Origin: Bog-950 sp046329495
GTDB taxonomy: Bacteria > Bacteroidota > Bacteroidia > Chitinophagales > LD1
Direction: 5' to 3'
Length of the DNA stretch: 64,000 nt
NCBI GenBank assembly: GCA_046329495.1
Contig: JAXLUO010000004.1
Coordinates: 186,001 to 250,000, forward strand
Shown: positions 43,413 through 52,226 of the stretch, one piece after another
How positions within the stretch are numbered: position 1 is the first letter of the stretch
How the letters are laid out: each line of letters opens with the position of its first letter
Made by a program: the position numbers and the translations under genes
The notes under the pieces: generated by a model
The model's database searches: none
Seen by the model: only the letters and a program-made list of their open reading frames with translations
What the model was told of the DNA's origin: nothing

Positions 43413-44924
43413 ATGAATCTCCGTAAAACTGCTTTAACTGCATTTACAGCATTTATCAGCGCCTTTGCAGCCATTGGCGTGTATAACCACATGGGCTGGA
43501 ACAAGCAGGAAGTTACGTTTGTGGACCGTGATGCCCCAACTGCTCATTTAACTGCTTATTCCGCTTCGCAATCGCAGTCCATGCCTATCGATTTCCGTTA
43601 TGCAGCCTCTGCCTCCACACCGGCGGTAGTGCATATCAAATCCACCTTTAAACCAGAAAAAACTTCCTATCGCGGCCGCAGCAACGATCCTTTTCAGGAT
43701 CTGTTTGGCGACGATTTCTACAACTACTTCCATGGTGGCAACCCTTACCAAAATCAGGCACAGGTAGCTACCGGCTCGGGTGTTATCGTAAGCCCCGATG
43801 GATACATTGTTACCAATAACCACGTGGTTGAAAATGCCAGCGAAATCGAAGTGGTAATGAACAACCAGAAAACCTATACCGCTACCGTAACAGGCCGCGA
43901 CCCCGATGTGGATCTGGCGCTTTTAAAAGTTGAAGCAACTGATCTGCCTGCCATCAATTTTGCCAACTCCGATTCAGCTTTGGTGGGCGAATGGGTATTG
44001 GCAGTAGGTAACCCATTCAATTTAGAATCAACAGTAACTGCAGGCATTATCTCAGCCAAAGGTCGTAACATAAGCTTGTTGGGCGATAGCTATGGTAATG
44101 GCAAAGGCCCAGGTACGTCTATCGAATCCTTCATCCAAACCGATGCGGCCGTTAACCCCGGCAACAGCGGTGGGGCATTGGTAAATGTAAACGGCGAACT
44201 GGTAGGTATTAATACCGCCATCGCCTCTCCTACCGGTTCGTATGCCGGTTATTCGTTTGCAGTGCCAAGCAACATTGTAAAAAAGGTAATTATCGACCTC
44301 AAGCAATACGGTGTTACACAACGTGGTTTCTTAGGAGTTAGCATCCGCACCATGGATGATAAAACTGCGCAGGACCTTGGTTTCGACAAACCACACGGTG
44401 TTTATCTCGATAATGTAAATAAAGGTTCTGCTGCCGAAGAAGCCGGCCTTAAGAATAAGGACGTTATTACCGCCATCAACGGCTTCCCGGTAAATACCTC
44501 ACCTGAATTACAGGAGCAGGTAGCCAAGTACCGCCCTGGCGATAAGATTGCTGTGGAATATATCCGTAGCGGTAATAAAGGCACAGCTACGGTAGTTTTA
44601 AAGAACAAATACAACACTACAGCCAGCGTAGATAATAGCACTAATGTGCTGGATGTTTTAGGCGTTGAGGTTGAGAACTTATCGGCTACTGATTTAAGGG
44701 CTTTAGGCCTCTCAGGCGGTGTGCGTGTTACGGGTCTTAAAAATGGCCGCTTAACCGAGTTTACCGACATCAAGAAAGGCTTTGTAATTACGCAGATCGA
44801 CGACCAGCCTGTAACCAGTGTAAACGATTTCCTGAACCTGCTGAAAGATAAATCGGGCAAAGTGCTTATCGAGGGCATTTACCCTAACAAACCGATGAGC
44901 TACCTGTATGCCTTCCGCATGTAA
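43413..44924 (+). CDS. Do/HtrA-family periplasmic serine protease
   Basis: A 503-residue protein with an N-terminal signal or signal-anchor segment (MNLRKTALTAFTAFISAFAA). The protease domain holds the full triad: His137 in NNHVVE, Asp167 in DPDVDLALLK and Ser252 in NPGNSGGALV. Two PDZ domains follow (~300-400 and ~415-503, GFLGVSIRT and LGLSGGVRV). HtrA/Deg proteases degrade misfolded envelope proteins. The ATG at 43413 is chosen because the longer TTG-started reading would overlap the candidate promoter and lacks signal character. It has its own promoter and terminator. DegP-like; the exact paralogue cannot be told. Confidence 0.94.
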   Translation: MNLRKTALTAFTAFISAFAAIGVYNHMGWNKQEVTFVDRDAPTAHLTAYSASQSQSMPIDFRYAASASTPAVVHIKSTFKPEKTSYRGRSNDPFQDLFGDDFYNYFHGGNPYQNQAQVATGSGVIVSPDGYIVTNNHVVENASEIEVVMNNQKTYTATVTGRDPDVDLALLKVEATDLPAINFANSDSALVGEWVLAVGNPFNLESTVTAGIISAKGRNISLLGDSYGNGKGPGTSIESFIQTDAAVNPGNSGGALVNVNGELVGINTAIASPTGSYAGYSFAVPSNIVKKVIIDLKQYGVTQRGFLGVSIRTMDDKTAQDLGFDKPHGVYLDNVNKGSAAEEAGLKNKDVITAINGFPVNTSPELQEQVAKYRPGDKIAVEYIRSGNKGTATVVLKNKYNTTASVDNSTNVLDVLGVEVENLSATDLRALGLSGGVRVTGLKNGRLTEFTDIKKGFVITQIDDQPVTSVNDFLNLLKDKSGKVLIEGIYPNKPMSYLYAFRM

Positions 44925-44943
44925 TAAACTGATACCGATTGTT

Positions 44944-44975
44944 AAAGCCGCTACCGAAAGGGGCGGCTTTTTTAT
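44944..44975 (+). terminator. Terminator of the HtrA gene
   Basis: AAAGCCGC (44944-44951) and GCGGCTTT (44963-44970) form a stem with a TACCGAAAGGG loop, followed by a run of six T residues, 20 bases after the stop. Confidence 0.85.
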
Positions 44976-45001
44976 TGCACCTGCTTTTCTACTTTCGCCC
45001 T

Positions 45002-45916
45002 ATGGGGAAAGGCAAAGGATTTATCGGCAGCATCGTTAAACGCTTTTTATATCCGCAGCATTTATGGCGCGTGATAAGCCTTCAGCGCAATCGTAAAAAG
45101 ATTGTACGCACCTACGACGATGCCCAGCTAAAACTATACCACCAACTCCTCCCCGGCGATTTTTTGCATTACGGTTATTTTGATGATGCCGATACACAAC
45201 CCGCCGACGTAAGCCTGAACATGATTTACAAAGCCCAGGAACGCTACGCCGAAAAACTGCTGGAACTGGTAGTAGATACACAAGCGCCCCTGCTCGATAT
45301 TGGTTGTGGCATGGGCGGTATGTTGGGCATGATGAATAAGCGTGGCTGGCAGGCCACCGGTTTAACGCCTGATAAAAACCAATGCCACTACATACGCAAC
45401 ACCTATCCTAATCCGCTTATCGAAGCTAAATTTGAGGATATAGATGCAGCAGCCTATACAAAGCATTTCGGTACAGTAATAACCTCCGAATCGCTGCAAT
45501 ACCTCAATCTCGAGCGTTCCTTGCCCTTAATTGATGCCATCCTTAAACCCGGTGGCCGTTGGGTAGCCTGCGACTACTTCCGCACCGGAGAAGCCGAAGA
45601 AAAGAGCGGTCACCGCTGGGAGCCTTTTTTACAGATGCTCGATAAGCACGGTTTTAAACTGGTTGGCCATACCGATATTACAGCTAACGTTTTGCCTACC
45701 ATTGCCTACGTATATCACTTAGCCACGCAGGTAGGCATGCCTTTAAAGGAATTTGGCATGGGTAAGTTACAGGTAAAAGCCCCGGGCATTTACTATGCTG
45801 TAAAAGAGGCCCTGCCGGTTATCGAAGAAAAGATCGAAAAAAACATCCGCACCGTTAACCCCGAACTCTTTGCCAAAAACAAACGATACGTATTAATGCA
45901 AATAGAGCGGAAGTAA
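45002..45916 (+). CDS. SAM-dependent methyltransferase, cyclopropane-fatty-acid-synthase-like
   Basis: From the ATG at 45002 (MGKGKGFIGSIVKR) it has 304 residues. It holds a class I SAM-binding domain: motif I LLDIGCGMGGMLGMM (~98-112), TGLTPDKNQC after it, TVITSESLQYL (motif for the base of the pocket) and LKPGGRWVACDYF. The N-terminal HYGYFDDADTQPADVSLN layout resembles CFA-synthase-type methyltransferases acting on lipid or small-molecule acceptors. The acceptor is unknown. A TACTTTCG element ends 5 bases before the ATG, so the transcript may be nearly leaderless. It ends against the convergent 1965-codon gene at a hairpin. Confidence 0.8.
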   Translation: MGKGKGFIGSIVKRFLYPQHLWRVISLQRNRKKIVRTYDDAQLKLYHQLLPGDFLHYGYFDDADTQPADVSLNMIYKAQERYAEKLLELVVDTQAPLLDIGCGMGGMLGMMNKRGWQATGLTPDKNQCHYIRNTYPNPLIEAKFEDIDAAAYTKHFGTVITSESLQYLNLERSLPLIDAILKPGGRWVACDYFRTGEAEEKSGHRWEPFLQMLDKHGFKLVGHTDITANVLPTIAYVYHLATQVGMPLKEFGMGKLQVKAPGIYYAVKEALPVIEEKIEKNIRTVNPELFAKNKRYVLMQIERK

Positions 45917-45928
45917 CGCCGCTCTATT
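45901..45928. terminator. Bidirectional hairpin between convergent genes
   Basis: AATAGAGCGG (45901-45910) and CCGCTCTATT (45919-45928) form a perfect 10-bp stem that includes the stop codon of the methyltransferase in its loop. There is no T-run on either side, so its strength as a terminator is uncertain. Confidence 0.45.
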
Positions 45929-45956
45929 CATTTAATTCAATCTTGTTGTGGTTGTT

Positions 45957-48900
45957 TTAGCGCATTAGTGTTACACTGCCTTTGTAAAGCTTAGGCACGT
46001 AATTATCTACAAACACCAGGTTGATGACATATACAAACACAGCCGGGTTCATCACCTTGCCTTTATACATGCCATCCCACTTAAAGTTCATGTCATTACT
46101 TTCAAACACCTTCTCTCCTATCCGGTCAAACACCATTACCTCAAACTGTTTCCAGCTTGCCTTGTTGCCATACACTTCAAAAAAGTCGTTGGCGCCATCG
46201 CCGTTTGGTGTAAATACGTTTGGTATAAATATCTCGTAACGAGGTATTACAATTATGTGTGCCGTATCAAAGGCCACACAACCGCTATCGCTGGTTACCG
46301 TTACGCCGTAGGTAATAGTTTTTATTGGCGTTGCCAGTGTCGAAGCACAATCCGAACAATCTAACCCTACTGCCGGTTGCCATACTACACTGCCTATGTT
46401 ACCGCCGTTTGGCACAACTAACAGTGGTGCTGATTCTCCAAGGTCAATCGTGGTTTCGTGTGGAGTAACTTCAATGGTAAACGCCGAGTCATTTAATACC
46501 GTAAAGCTGGTATCCACTACACAATTGTTCTGGTCGGTAATAGTTACGGCATAGGTACCTGCAGCAAGCGAGTAAATATCTTCGCTCGTAGCTCCATTGC
46601 TCCACAAGTAAGTAGCCGGAGGATTTACGGTATTAACCGAGATATTGATAAAGCCGTTCTGCAGCGGATAACACAACACATTGTAAGGCGTACCACTAAT
46701 GGCAATACCCGGTAATTGATTTACCACCGCACTGCCGCTGGCGGTACAGTTGCGGCTATCGGTTGCGGTTACATTATAAGTGCCGGGGCCTAAGTTAGAG
46801 GCCAGTTGAGTTGTTTGCGCAGTATTGCTCCATACATAACCAATGGCCGGTGTTCCGCCTGTAGGGTTGGCATTCACTGTTCCATCCGTAAAGCCGGGGC
46901 ACGATACATCCGTAGCCTGCGGGTTCAGGGTCAATGGTCCCGGTTCTATTACCGGTATACCGCTTACCGACTTGGTGCAATTATGCGCATCGGTAACAGT
47001 AACACTATACGCACCTGCAACTAAGCTACAGATTTGGTTCGTGGTAGCACCTGTATTCCAACTTACGTTATAAGCAGGCGTTCCACCGCTTACCGTAACC
47101 GATACACAGCCATCCGCCGCACCAAAACAACTAATGTCCACTACATTGGTATCCACCACCAAATCAGGCGGCTGGTTCACTAATATCGAATCGCCGCCTG
47201 CAGCAGCACAATTATTAGTATCAACCACACTTACGCTATAGTAGCCGTAAGGCAGGCCGCTAACATCTTCCGTAACATCGTTATTAGGCGTATTCCATTG
47301 TATGGTATATGGCCCTGCATTGCCTACTATCGTTAAATCAATAGCGCCATCGCTGCCGCCATAGCAGTTTACATTGGTTACCACATTGGTTAGGTTGGTA
47401 GTAGCCGGTGGCGAGGTAATAGTAGTAGTGGCCGTAGCTGTGCAACCTGCCTGGTCCATGGCCATTACGGTATAAGTACCCGGCAACAAATGCACCGCAT
47501 GGGCACTGTCCTGCTGGGCAGGATCATTCCATAAATACTGGTAAGGTCCGTTACCACCCGCCGCATCCGACTTCGCATCACCGTCAGCAATGGTAATACA
47601 AGTAGCCGGTGTGGTGTTAAGTATGGTTACCGTTAGCAACGGTGGTTCATAAATAGTAGCCGAAGCAGTAGCTGTACACGTAGTAGTAGCATCGGTTAGC
47701 GTAACGGTATACGTGCCTGCACATAGGTTCGCATTGCGTTTAATAGTGGCGCCATTGCTCCAGGCATAGGTAACGTTACCGCTACCGCCTATGGCTGCCA
47801 CACGGGCCACACCATCGCAAAAACCGTTACAACTCACATTGCCGATACTATCGATATACGCTTGTAAACCACCGCCTGCACCAAGCGCCGCACCATCTGT
47901 TGCACTGCAGGTGGAGTTTAAGTCAACCACCGTTACCTGGTAAGTGCCTGCCGATAGATTGGTTGCTGTTTGTGTAGTTTGGCCCAGGGCATCACTCCAT
48001 AGATAACCATAACTACCCGCCGGGCTCGGGTTCACCGTAAGCGAACCGTTATTACCGCAACTGGCCGGGTTAGGTGTAAACGTTAACGTAGGCGGACTCG
48101 CCACACTTACCGTTATTATCGAATCAACCTGACAGTAATAGTGCACACTATAACCCTTCACCAAATACGAAGTAGTTGTCGGCGGACTGGCAATTACTGT
48201 TGGCCCGGTAGTTACATTCAATCCGGTAGCCGGCGTCCATTGATAGAACGATGAACCCGAAGCCGTAATGGTTACAGAATCGCCCGGGCAGAAACCAAAC
48301 ACCCCGTTAAACGATAGGGTTGGATTTGGTTCCACCAAAATGTATATCGAATCGTATGGCGAATAACCGCAACAGGTAGTGCTTATACGCACCTTCACCT
48401 TAAACACGCCCGCCGTATTAAACACCAAATTATTCACCGATTGATACTGCGCCCCGTGATACGTATTAGGTGTTACAGCTCCCCCAAAATCCCAATCAAA
48501 CGTATCCGCTGCCGGTATCACGGCTGTAAAGTTGGCCGTGCTGCCCAAACAAAGGAAGAACGTATCTCCATTCAAATGCTGGGCCGTAGTGGTAATATCC
48601 GGTATATAGCTATTGGCATCAATAGGCACCAGGAAGAAACCCTGGTAAACATTGCCGCTATAACTAATATCTTTTCTGCCAAAGGCCGTGTATTGTGTAT
48701 TTACACTGGCACCTGTTGGTGTTTGCGGTGTGCTGTTGGCTCCCAAATCCCAACTGCCGCTGGCTGCACTGGTAAAGTTTACGTTGCGATACGTGCAGCT
48801 AACATCAGCTACATTAATAGTAGGCTGTGCTGCCAGGTTAAAGGTAACATCGGTAATAGGGCTTACACCGCCATCCACATACACTAACCCTGCCGAACCT

Positions 48901-51854
48901 GCACCTCCATCGCCACCAGCACCACCGGGGCCACCCGAGCCGCCTGATCCGCCGTTTCCACCACGGCCTATTTCACTGGTACCAACGCTGGCACCCGTTC
49001 CACCGGCACCACCGCCACCACCCGAACCGCCCGGGGCACCTGCACCGCCAATACCGGCTGTTCCTGCAAAGGCATAGCAATTACTAAAGTTACCACCGGG
49101 ACCACCATTCAGCACGTATACCGCAATAGATGCACCGCCACCGGTACCACCGCTGCCGCCGGTACCACCCTGGCCGCCACCGCCGCCGCCGCCACCGGCA
49201 TTGCCGGTACCGTCTATACAAAAGAAACAACTTTGGCCACCGCCACCACCGCCGCCCGAACCGCCGGAACCACCGGTTCCATCTGTTCCGTTGCCGCCTT
49301 GGCCACCGGGCACAAAAAATCCGCCTACTATTAAGCCCGGCGAACCCGGTGCTCCTGGTGCGCCAATCGTGCCTGCTATTGCGCTTCCGCTTCCCCCTGC
49401 GCTACCCGGATCGCCGTAACTGCCACCAGAGCCGCCTGTAGAGGTTGAGCCACCTAAAGTAGAGCCACCGGCACCGCCGCCACCGCCGCCGTTCGAACCT
49501 TTACCGCCCGAACCGCCGCCGCCGCCACCGCCGCCATCACGGGCATTGCTGGCATTACCACCTGCACTACCGGCTCCGCCGTTTGTGCCTGCTGCACCGC
49601 CGCTGCCACCTCCCGGTCCTGCACCTGTGCCACCGGTACCACCCGTTGTATTCAACGAGCTGTTATCTACATCACCATTGCTGCCATTCGTGCCCGGCGA
49701 ACCTGCCAAACCGTTTACACCAACTACCGTGCCCGGCAAACCATCACCGGCATTACCCGGTAAAATCTGACAACGCACAAATACGTAGTTGCTGCAATTG
49801 GTCATGTGGAACACATAATTGCTCATGGCTGCATTACCCGCCGTAGTTGCCGGCGCATTTGCCGTTTGGAACGTAATATCCTGAAAACGGAAATACGCCT
49901 GCGAGTTCATGTAAATAGCTACTATACGCGGAGCCGTTGGCCCTCCCTCGGGGTTATTGGCATCGCGGTAGATGGTGGTGGCACCCGGTGTGCTGGTTTT
50001 AACCCAGGTAACAGGGTCATAGCCACCTTCAATAGTAGTATAGCTGGTAATATTGGTTATAGGGTTGCTGATGGTATACGTGCCCCTGCCTAAGCGTATA
50101 ATACTGTTGTTACACTGCGCCAGGTTAATAGCCCCCTGCAAACTGGCCGGGTTGGTTTTGGTACCGTTACCCGTGCCGGTGGTAGTAGCATACAACACCG
50201 CACAGCTTTGTGGCGGTGGTGGTGCTGCCAAATTAATTTGCGAACACACCGTATCGCTGGGGCAACCGTTAGCATCAGTTACATTAACGCAATACGTAGT
50301 TGAACCGCTTGGTGTGGCAATGGGGTTAGCGCAGTTGGTGCAGCTTAAACCGGCCGTTGGGTTCCAGTGGTACGTTGGGTTAGTGGCTGTAGTGCCTGCC
50401 AATAAACTTACCGAGCCCCCCGAACACAGCGTTACATTGGTTGGGTAAAGTGTAATAGTTGGTTTAGGTATACGCGTTACAAGCACATTATCCGTCTTCT
50501 GGCAACCGCTGGCATAATATGCGGTTACGGTATACATGGTTGTGGTTGATGGGCTAACGGTAATATTCTGCGTATTCCAGTTATTGGTGCCGTCGCTCCA
50601 GGCATAGCCGGTTACACTGCCGCCCGTTACCTGCGCATGCAGCGTGGTATTTAAGCCGGGGCACAACGTAACATCCGGACCCGCACTAACCGGCGGATCG
50701 CTGCTGGGCACCACATTAATGTTATACGAATACGTGTTAGTTCCCGTAATTGGGCAATGGTCATCTTTTACCGTTACCGTAAAGCTATGCAGGCCCACAT
50801 CGGCTGCCGTTGTGGTCCAGCAAAACTGACCCGTAGGATGCTGCGCTCCGTTGGTGGTAAACACCCCACCTGCTATACCTCCGTTCCACGTCATGGTTAC
50901 ATTATCGCCTGCATCGGGGTCGTTCGATAAAATATTGAAACAGGTATCCGAACAGGCCGGTATAGTTAAGTTAAAGGTGTTGCTGCCGTTGGTACCGGTA
51001 GCGGTAGGCAATTGGTTAGTGCAGTTAATAATGGTAAACTGCATATCGCGCACTACGCAGCCAATATGCACCCCGTTGCGGTATTCATCCACACGTATGG
51101 CAGCAACTGCCACCTGTATAGCGCTGGGGGTATAGGTAATATCGCCGTTAACCGGGTTTACGGTATAAGGGGCCGATGTGGTAAATGGTGCACTGCCGCT
51201 GTGGCCGCTGCTATAGCCTACCACGGCACCGCCATTACTTAGCGAGTTTACAGGCGTAAACGTAAGCGAATCACCATCCAGGTCAATTACCCCGTGGTTA
51301 TAGTTTACAGGTTGGTTAACGCAATAAAACGGTATGGGGTTATTTAAAAACACCGGCGAGTTATTGCAGGGGCTAAGTGTATTATCTAAACATATAGCAA
51401 TATAAACTGTTTCGTTGCCGGGGCTGGTTAAGTTGGTAATGGCATTGTTACGGCAGCAGTAATCCCAACTCAGCGTCCAGTCGTTACCGCAACCGGGGGG
51501 CAGGTTCAATATACCCGTATAGGTGTATTTCTGTACCCCGTATTGGCCGCTGCCGCCACAGGCCGTATTCGGGTTTTGCGGACACACCGGCGTAATATCC
51601 TCCGGCGGACCCACCTGTGTTACGGTTATTGAACTGTTTACACCGCATTGTGCCGAGCTATACGATATCACGTGCGAAGCATCCATGCTTACACCGTTAC
51701 AATCGCGATACACCTGCAGCGTTAAGCGGTACTGGCCGGGGGCCATGCACTCATACGTTAAGTCAACACCCATGGTATGCGTGGCATTAGCCGTGGTAAT
51801 TGCACTCAGTAAAAAGCCGAGAAAAAGTACAACAGGAAGTAAAATTCTTCTCAT
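45957..51854 (-). CDS. Giant exported protein: beta-helix with glycine-rich insertions, SprB-like repeats, T9SS type B domain
   Basis: A 1965-residue protein with a signal peptide (MRRILLPVVLFLGFLLSAITTANA). Order: Cys-rich N-terminal region (~25-300, DLTYECMAPGQYRLTL); cadherin/Ig-like modules (~300-540); a beta-helix start near residue 551 (GTYTISNPITNITSYTTIEGG); two Gly-rich blocks up to ~995 with an intervening rung SIAVYVLNGGPGGNFSNCYA; PKD-like regions (~1010-1210); about eight SprB-type repeats of ~75 residues (~1268-1790; GTYTVTLTDATTTCT, GGNGPYQYLWND); and a gliding-type C-terminal domain (~1875-1965; FIPNVFTPNGDGANDFFEV). SprB repeats are typical of T9SS-exported motility adhesins. 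Expected surface adhesin. The Gly-rich module matches that of the 1363-codon protein in layout. Confidence 0.88.
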   Translation of the reverse strand: MRRILLPVVLFLGFLLSAITTANATHTMGVDLTYECMAPGQYRLTLQVYRDCNGVSMDASHVISYSSAQCGVNSSITVTQVGPPEDITPVCPQNPNTACGGSGQYGVQKYTYTGILNLPPGCGNDWTLSWDYCCRNNAITNLTSPGNETVYIAICLDNTLSPCNNSPVFLNNPIPFYCVNQPVNYNHGVIDLDGDSLTFTPVNSLSNGGAVVGYSSGHSGSAPFTTSAPYTVNPVNGDITYTPSAIQVAVAAIRVDEYRNGVHIGCVVRDMQFTIINCTNQLPTATGTNGSNTFNLTIPACSDTCFNILSNDPDAGDNVTMTWNGGIAGGVFTTNGAQHPTGQFCWTTTAADVGLHSFTVTVKDDHCPITGTNTYSYNINVVPSSDPPVSAGPDVTLCPGLNTTLHAQVTGGSVTGYAWSDGTNNWNTQNITVSPSTTTMYTVTAYYASGCQKTDNVLVTRIPKPTITLYPTNVTLCSGGSVSLLAGTTATNPTYHWNPTAGLSCTNCANPIATPSGSTTYCVNVTDANGCPSDTVCSQINLAAPPPPQSCAVLYATTTGTGNGTKTNPASLQGAINLAQCNNSIIRLGRGTYTISNPITNITSYTTIEGGYDPVTWVKTSTPGATTIYRDANNPEGGPTAPRIVAIYMNSQAYFRFQDITFQTANAPATTAGNAAMSNYVFHMTNCSNYVFVRCQILPGNAGDGLPGTVVGVNGLAGSPGTNGSNGDVDNSSLNTTGGTGGTGAGPGGGSGGAAGTNGGAGSAGGNASNARDGGGGGGGGSGGKGSNGGGGGGAGGSTLGGSTSTGGSGGSYGDPGSAGGSGSAIAGTIGAPGAPGSPGLIVGGFFVPGGQGGNGTDGTGGSGGSGGGGGGGQSCFFCIDGTGNAGGGGGGGGQGGTGGSGGTGGGASIAVYVLNGGPGGNFSNCYAFAGTAGIGGAGAPGGSGGGGGAGGTGASVGTSEIGRGGNGGSGGSGGPGGAGGDGGAGSAGLVYVDGGVSPITDVTFNLAAQPTINVADVSCTYRNVNFTSAASGSWDLGANSTPQTPTGASVNTQYTAFGRKDISYSGNVYQGFFLVPIDANSYIPDITTTAQHLNGDTFFLCLGSTANFTAVIPAADTFDWDFGGAVTPNTYHGAQYQSVNNLVFNTAGVFKVKVRISTTCCGYSPYDSIYILVEPNPTLSFNGVFGFCPGDSVTITASGSSFYQWTPATGLNVTTGPTVIASPPTTTSYLVKGYSVHYYCQVDSIITVSVASPPTLTFTPNPASCGNNGSLTVNPSPAGSYGYLWSDALGQTTQTATNLSAGTYQVTVVDLNSTCSATDGAALGAGGGLQAYIDSIGNVSCNGFCDGVARVAAIGGSGNVTYAWSNGATIKRNANLCAGTYTVTLTDATTTCTATASATIYEPPLLTVTILNTTPATCITIADGDAKSDAAGGNGPYQYLWNDPAQQDSAHAVHLLPGTYTVMAMDQAGCTATATTTITSPPATTNLTNVVTNVNCYGGSDGAIDLTIVGNAGPYTIQWNTPNNDVTEDVSGLPYGYYSVSVVDTNNCAAAGGDSILVNQPPDLVVDTNVVDISCFGAADGCVSVTVSGGTPAYNVSWNTGATTNQICSLVAGAYSVTVTDAHNCTKSVSGIPVIEPGPLTLNPQATDVSCPGFTDGTVNANPTGGTPAIGYVWSNTAQTTQLASNLGPGTYNVTATDSRNCTASGSAVVNQLPGIAISGTPYNVLCYPLQNGFINISVNTVNPPATYLWSNGATSEDIYSLAAGTYAVTITDQNNCVVDTSFTVLNDSAFTIEVTPHETTIDLGESAPLLVVPNGGNIGSVVWQPAVGLDCSDCASTLATPIKTITYGVTVTSDSGCVAFDTAHIIVIPRYEIFIPNVFTPNGDGANDFFEVYGNKASWKQFEVMVFDRIGEKVFESNDMNFKWDGMYKGKVMNPAVFVYVINLVFVDNYVPKLYKGSVTLMR

Positions 51855-51876
51855 GTGTGGGGGTCAGGGGGTTAGT

Positions 51877-51897
51877 GTTCCGGAACAAGCTTGTTCC
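51877..51897. promoter_or_regulatory. Overlapping palindromes upstream of the 1965-codon gene
   Basis: GTTCCGGAAC (51877-51886) and GGAACAAGCTTGTTCC (51882-51897) overlap, giving three GTTCC half-sites. They lie 23-43 bases upstream of the start codon on the minus strand, where a strong RNA hairpin would form in the leader. Confidence 0.5.
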
Positions 51898-52169
51898 AAC
51901 GGGTGTTAAATTTATTTTTTTTAACCGAAAAATGATAATGGGTAAACGCCCGCTTAAACATTAAATCTTATTTAGCTAAGCCCTACACCCCATCCACCTT
52001 TCTTATTGTTGATGAGGTGAATATCCTAAAGGTTGCAACCACCTCCAATATGGTTCCGCAATCATTTCAAACCATACTTAGCAGCCTGTTTTTAGCCCCC
52101 CTCTTAACAACCGCTTCATTTGCCAAAGGCACCCTGCGGCATCACCCCTCGCTACCGCATCGGCAAACA
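51898..52169. other. Intergenic region, nothing recognised
   Basis: AT-rich sequence between two minus-strand giant genes. It holds no convincing gene; a + strand reading frame from 52017 runs into the opposite gene and has no recognisable features. No promoter-like pair was noted beyond a weak TAAATTTA on the minus strand near 51907. Confidence 0.45.
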
Positions 52170-52170
52170 A

Positions 52171-52200
52171 AAAAGGCGCTCCATTTTACAGGAACGCCTT
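52171..52200 (-). terminator. Terminator of the 2349-codon gene
   Basis: Read on the minus strand, AAGGCGTTCC pairs with GGAGCGCCTT (one G-T pair), followed by TTTTGTTTG. It lies 26 bases after the stop codon. Confidence 0.75.
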
Positions 52201-52226
52201 CAGGTAATGTAAGCTCTTTTACTATC

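Noticed and set aside
45957..51854. Frameshift or chimera between the Cys-rich head and the beta-helix
   Set aside because: The frame is open for 1965 codons with no break and the linkers are typical Ig/T9SS joins, so a true giant gene is simpler.
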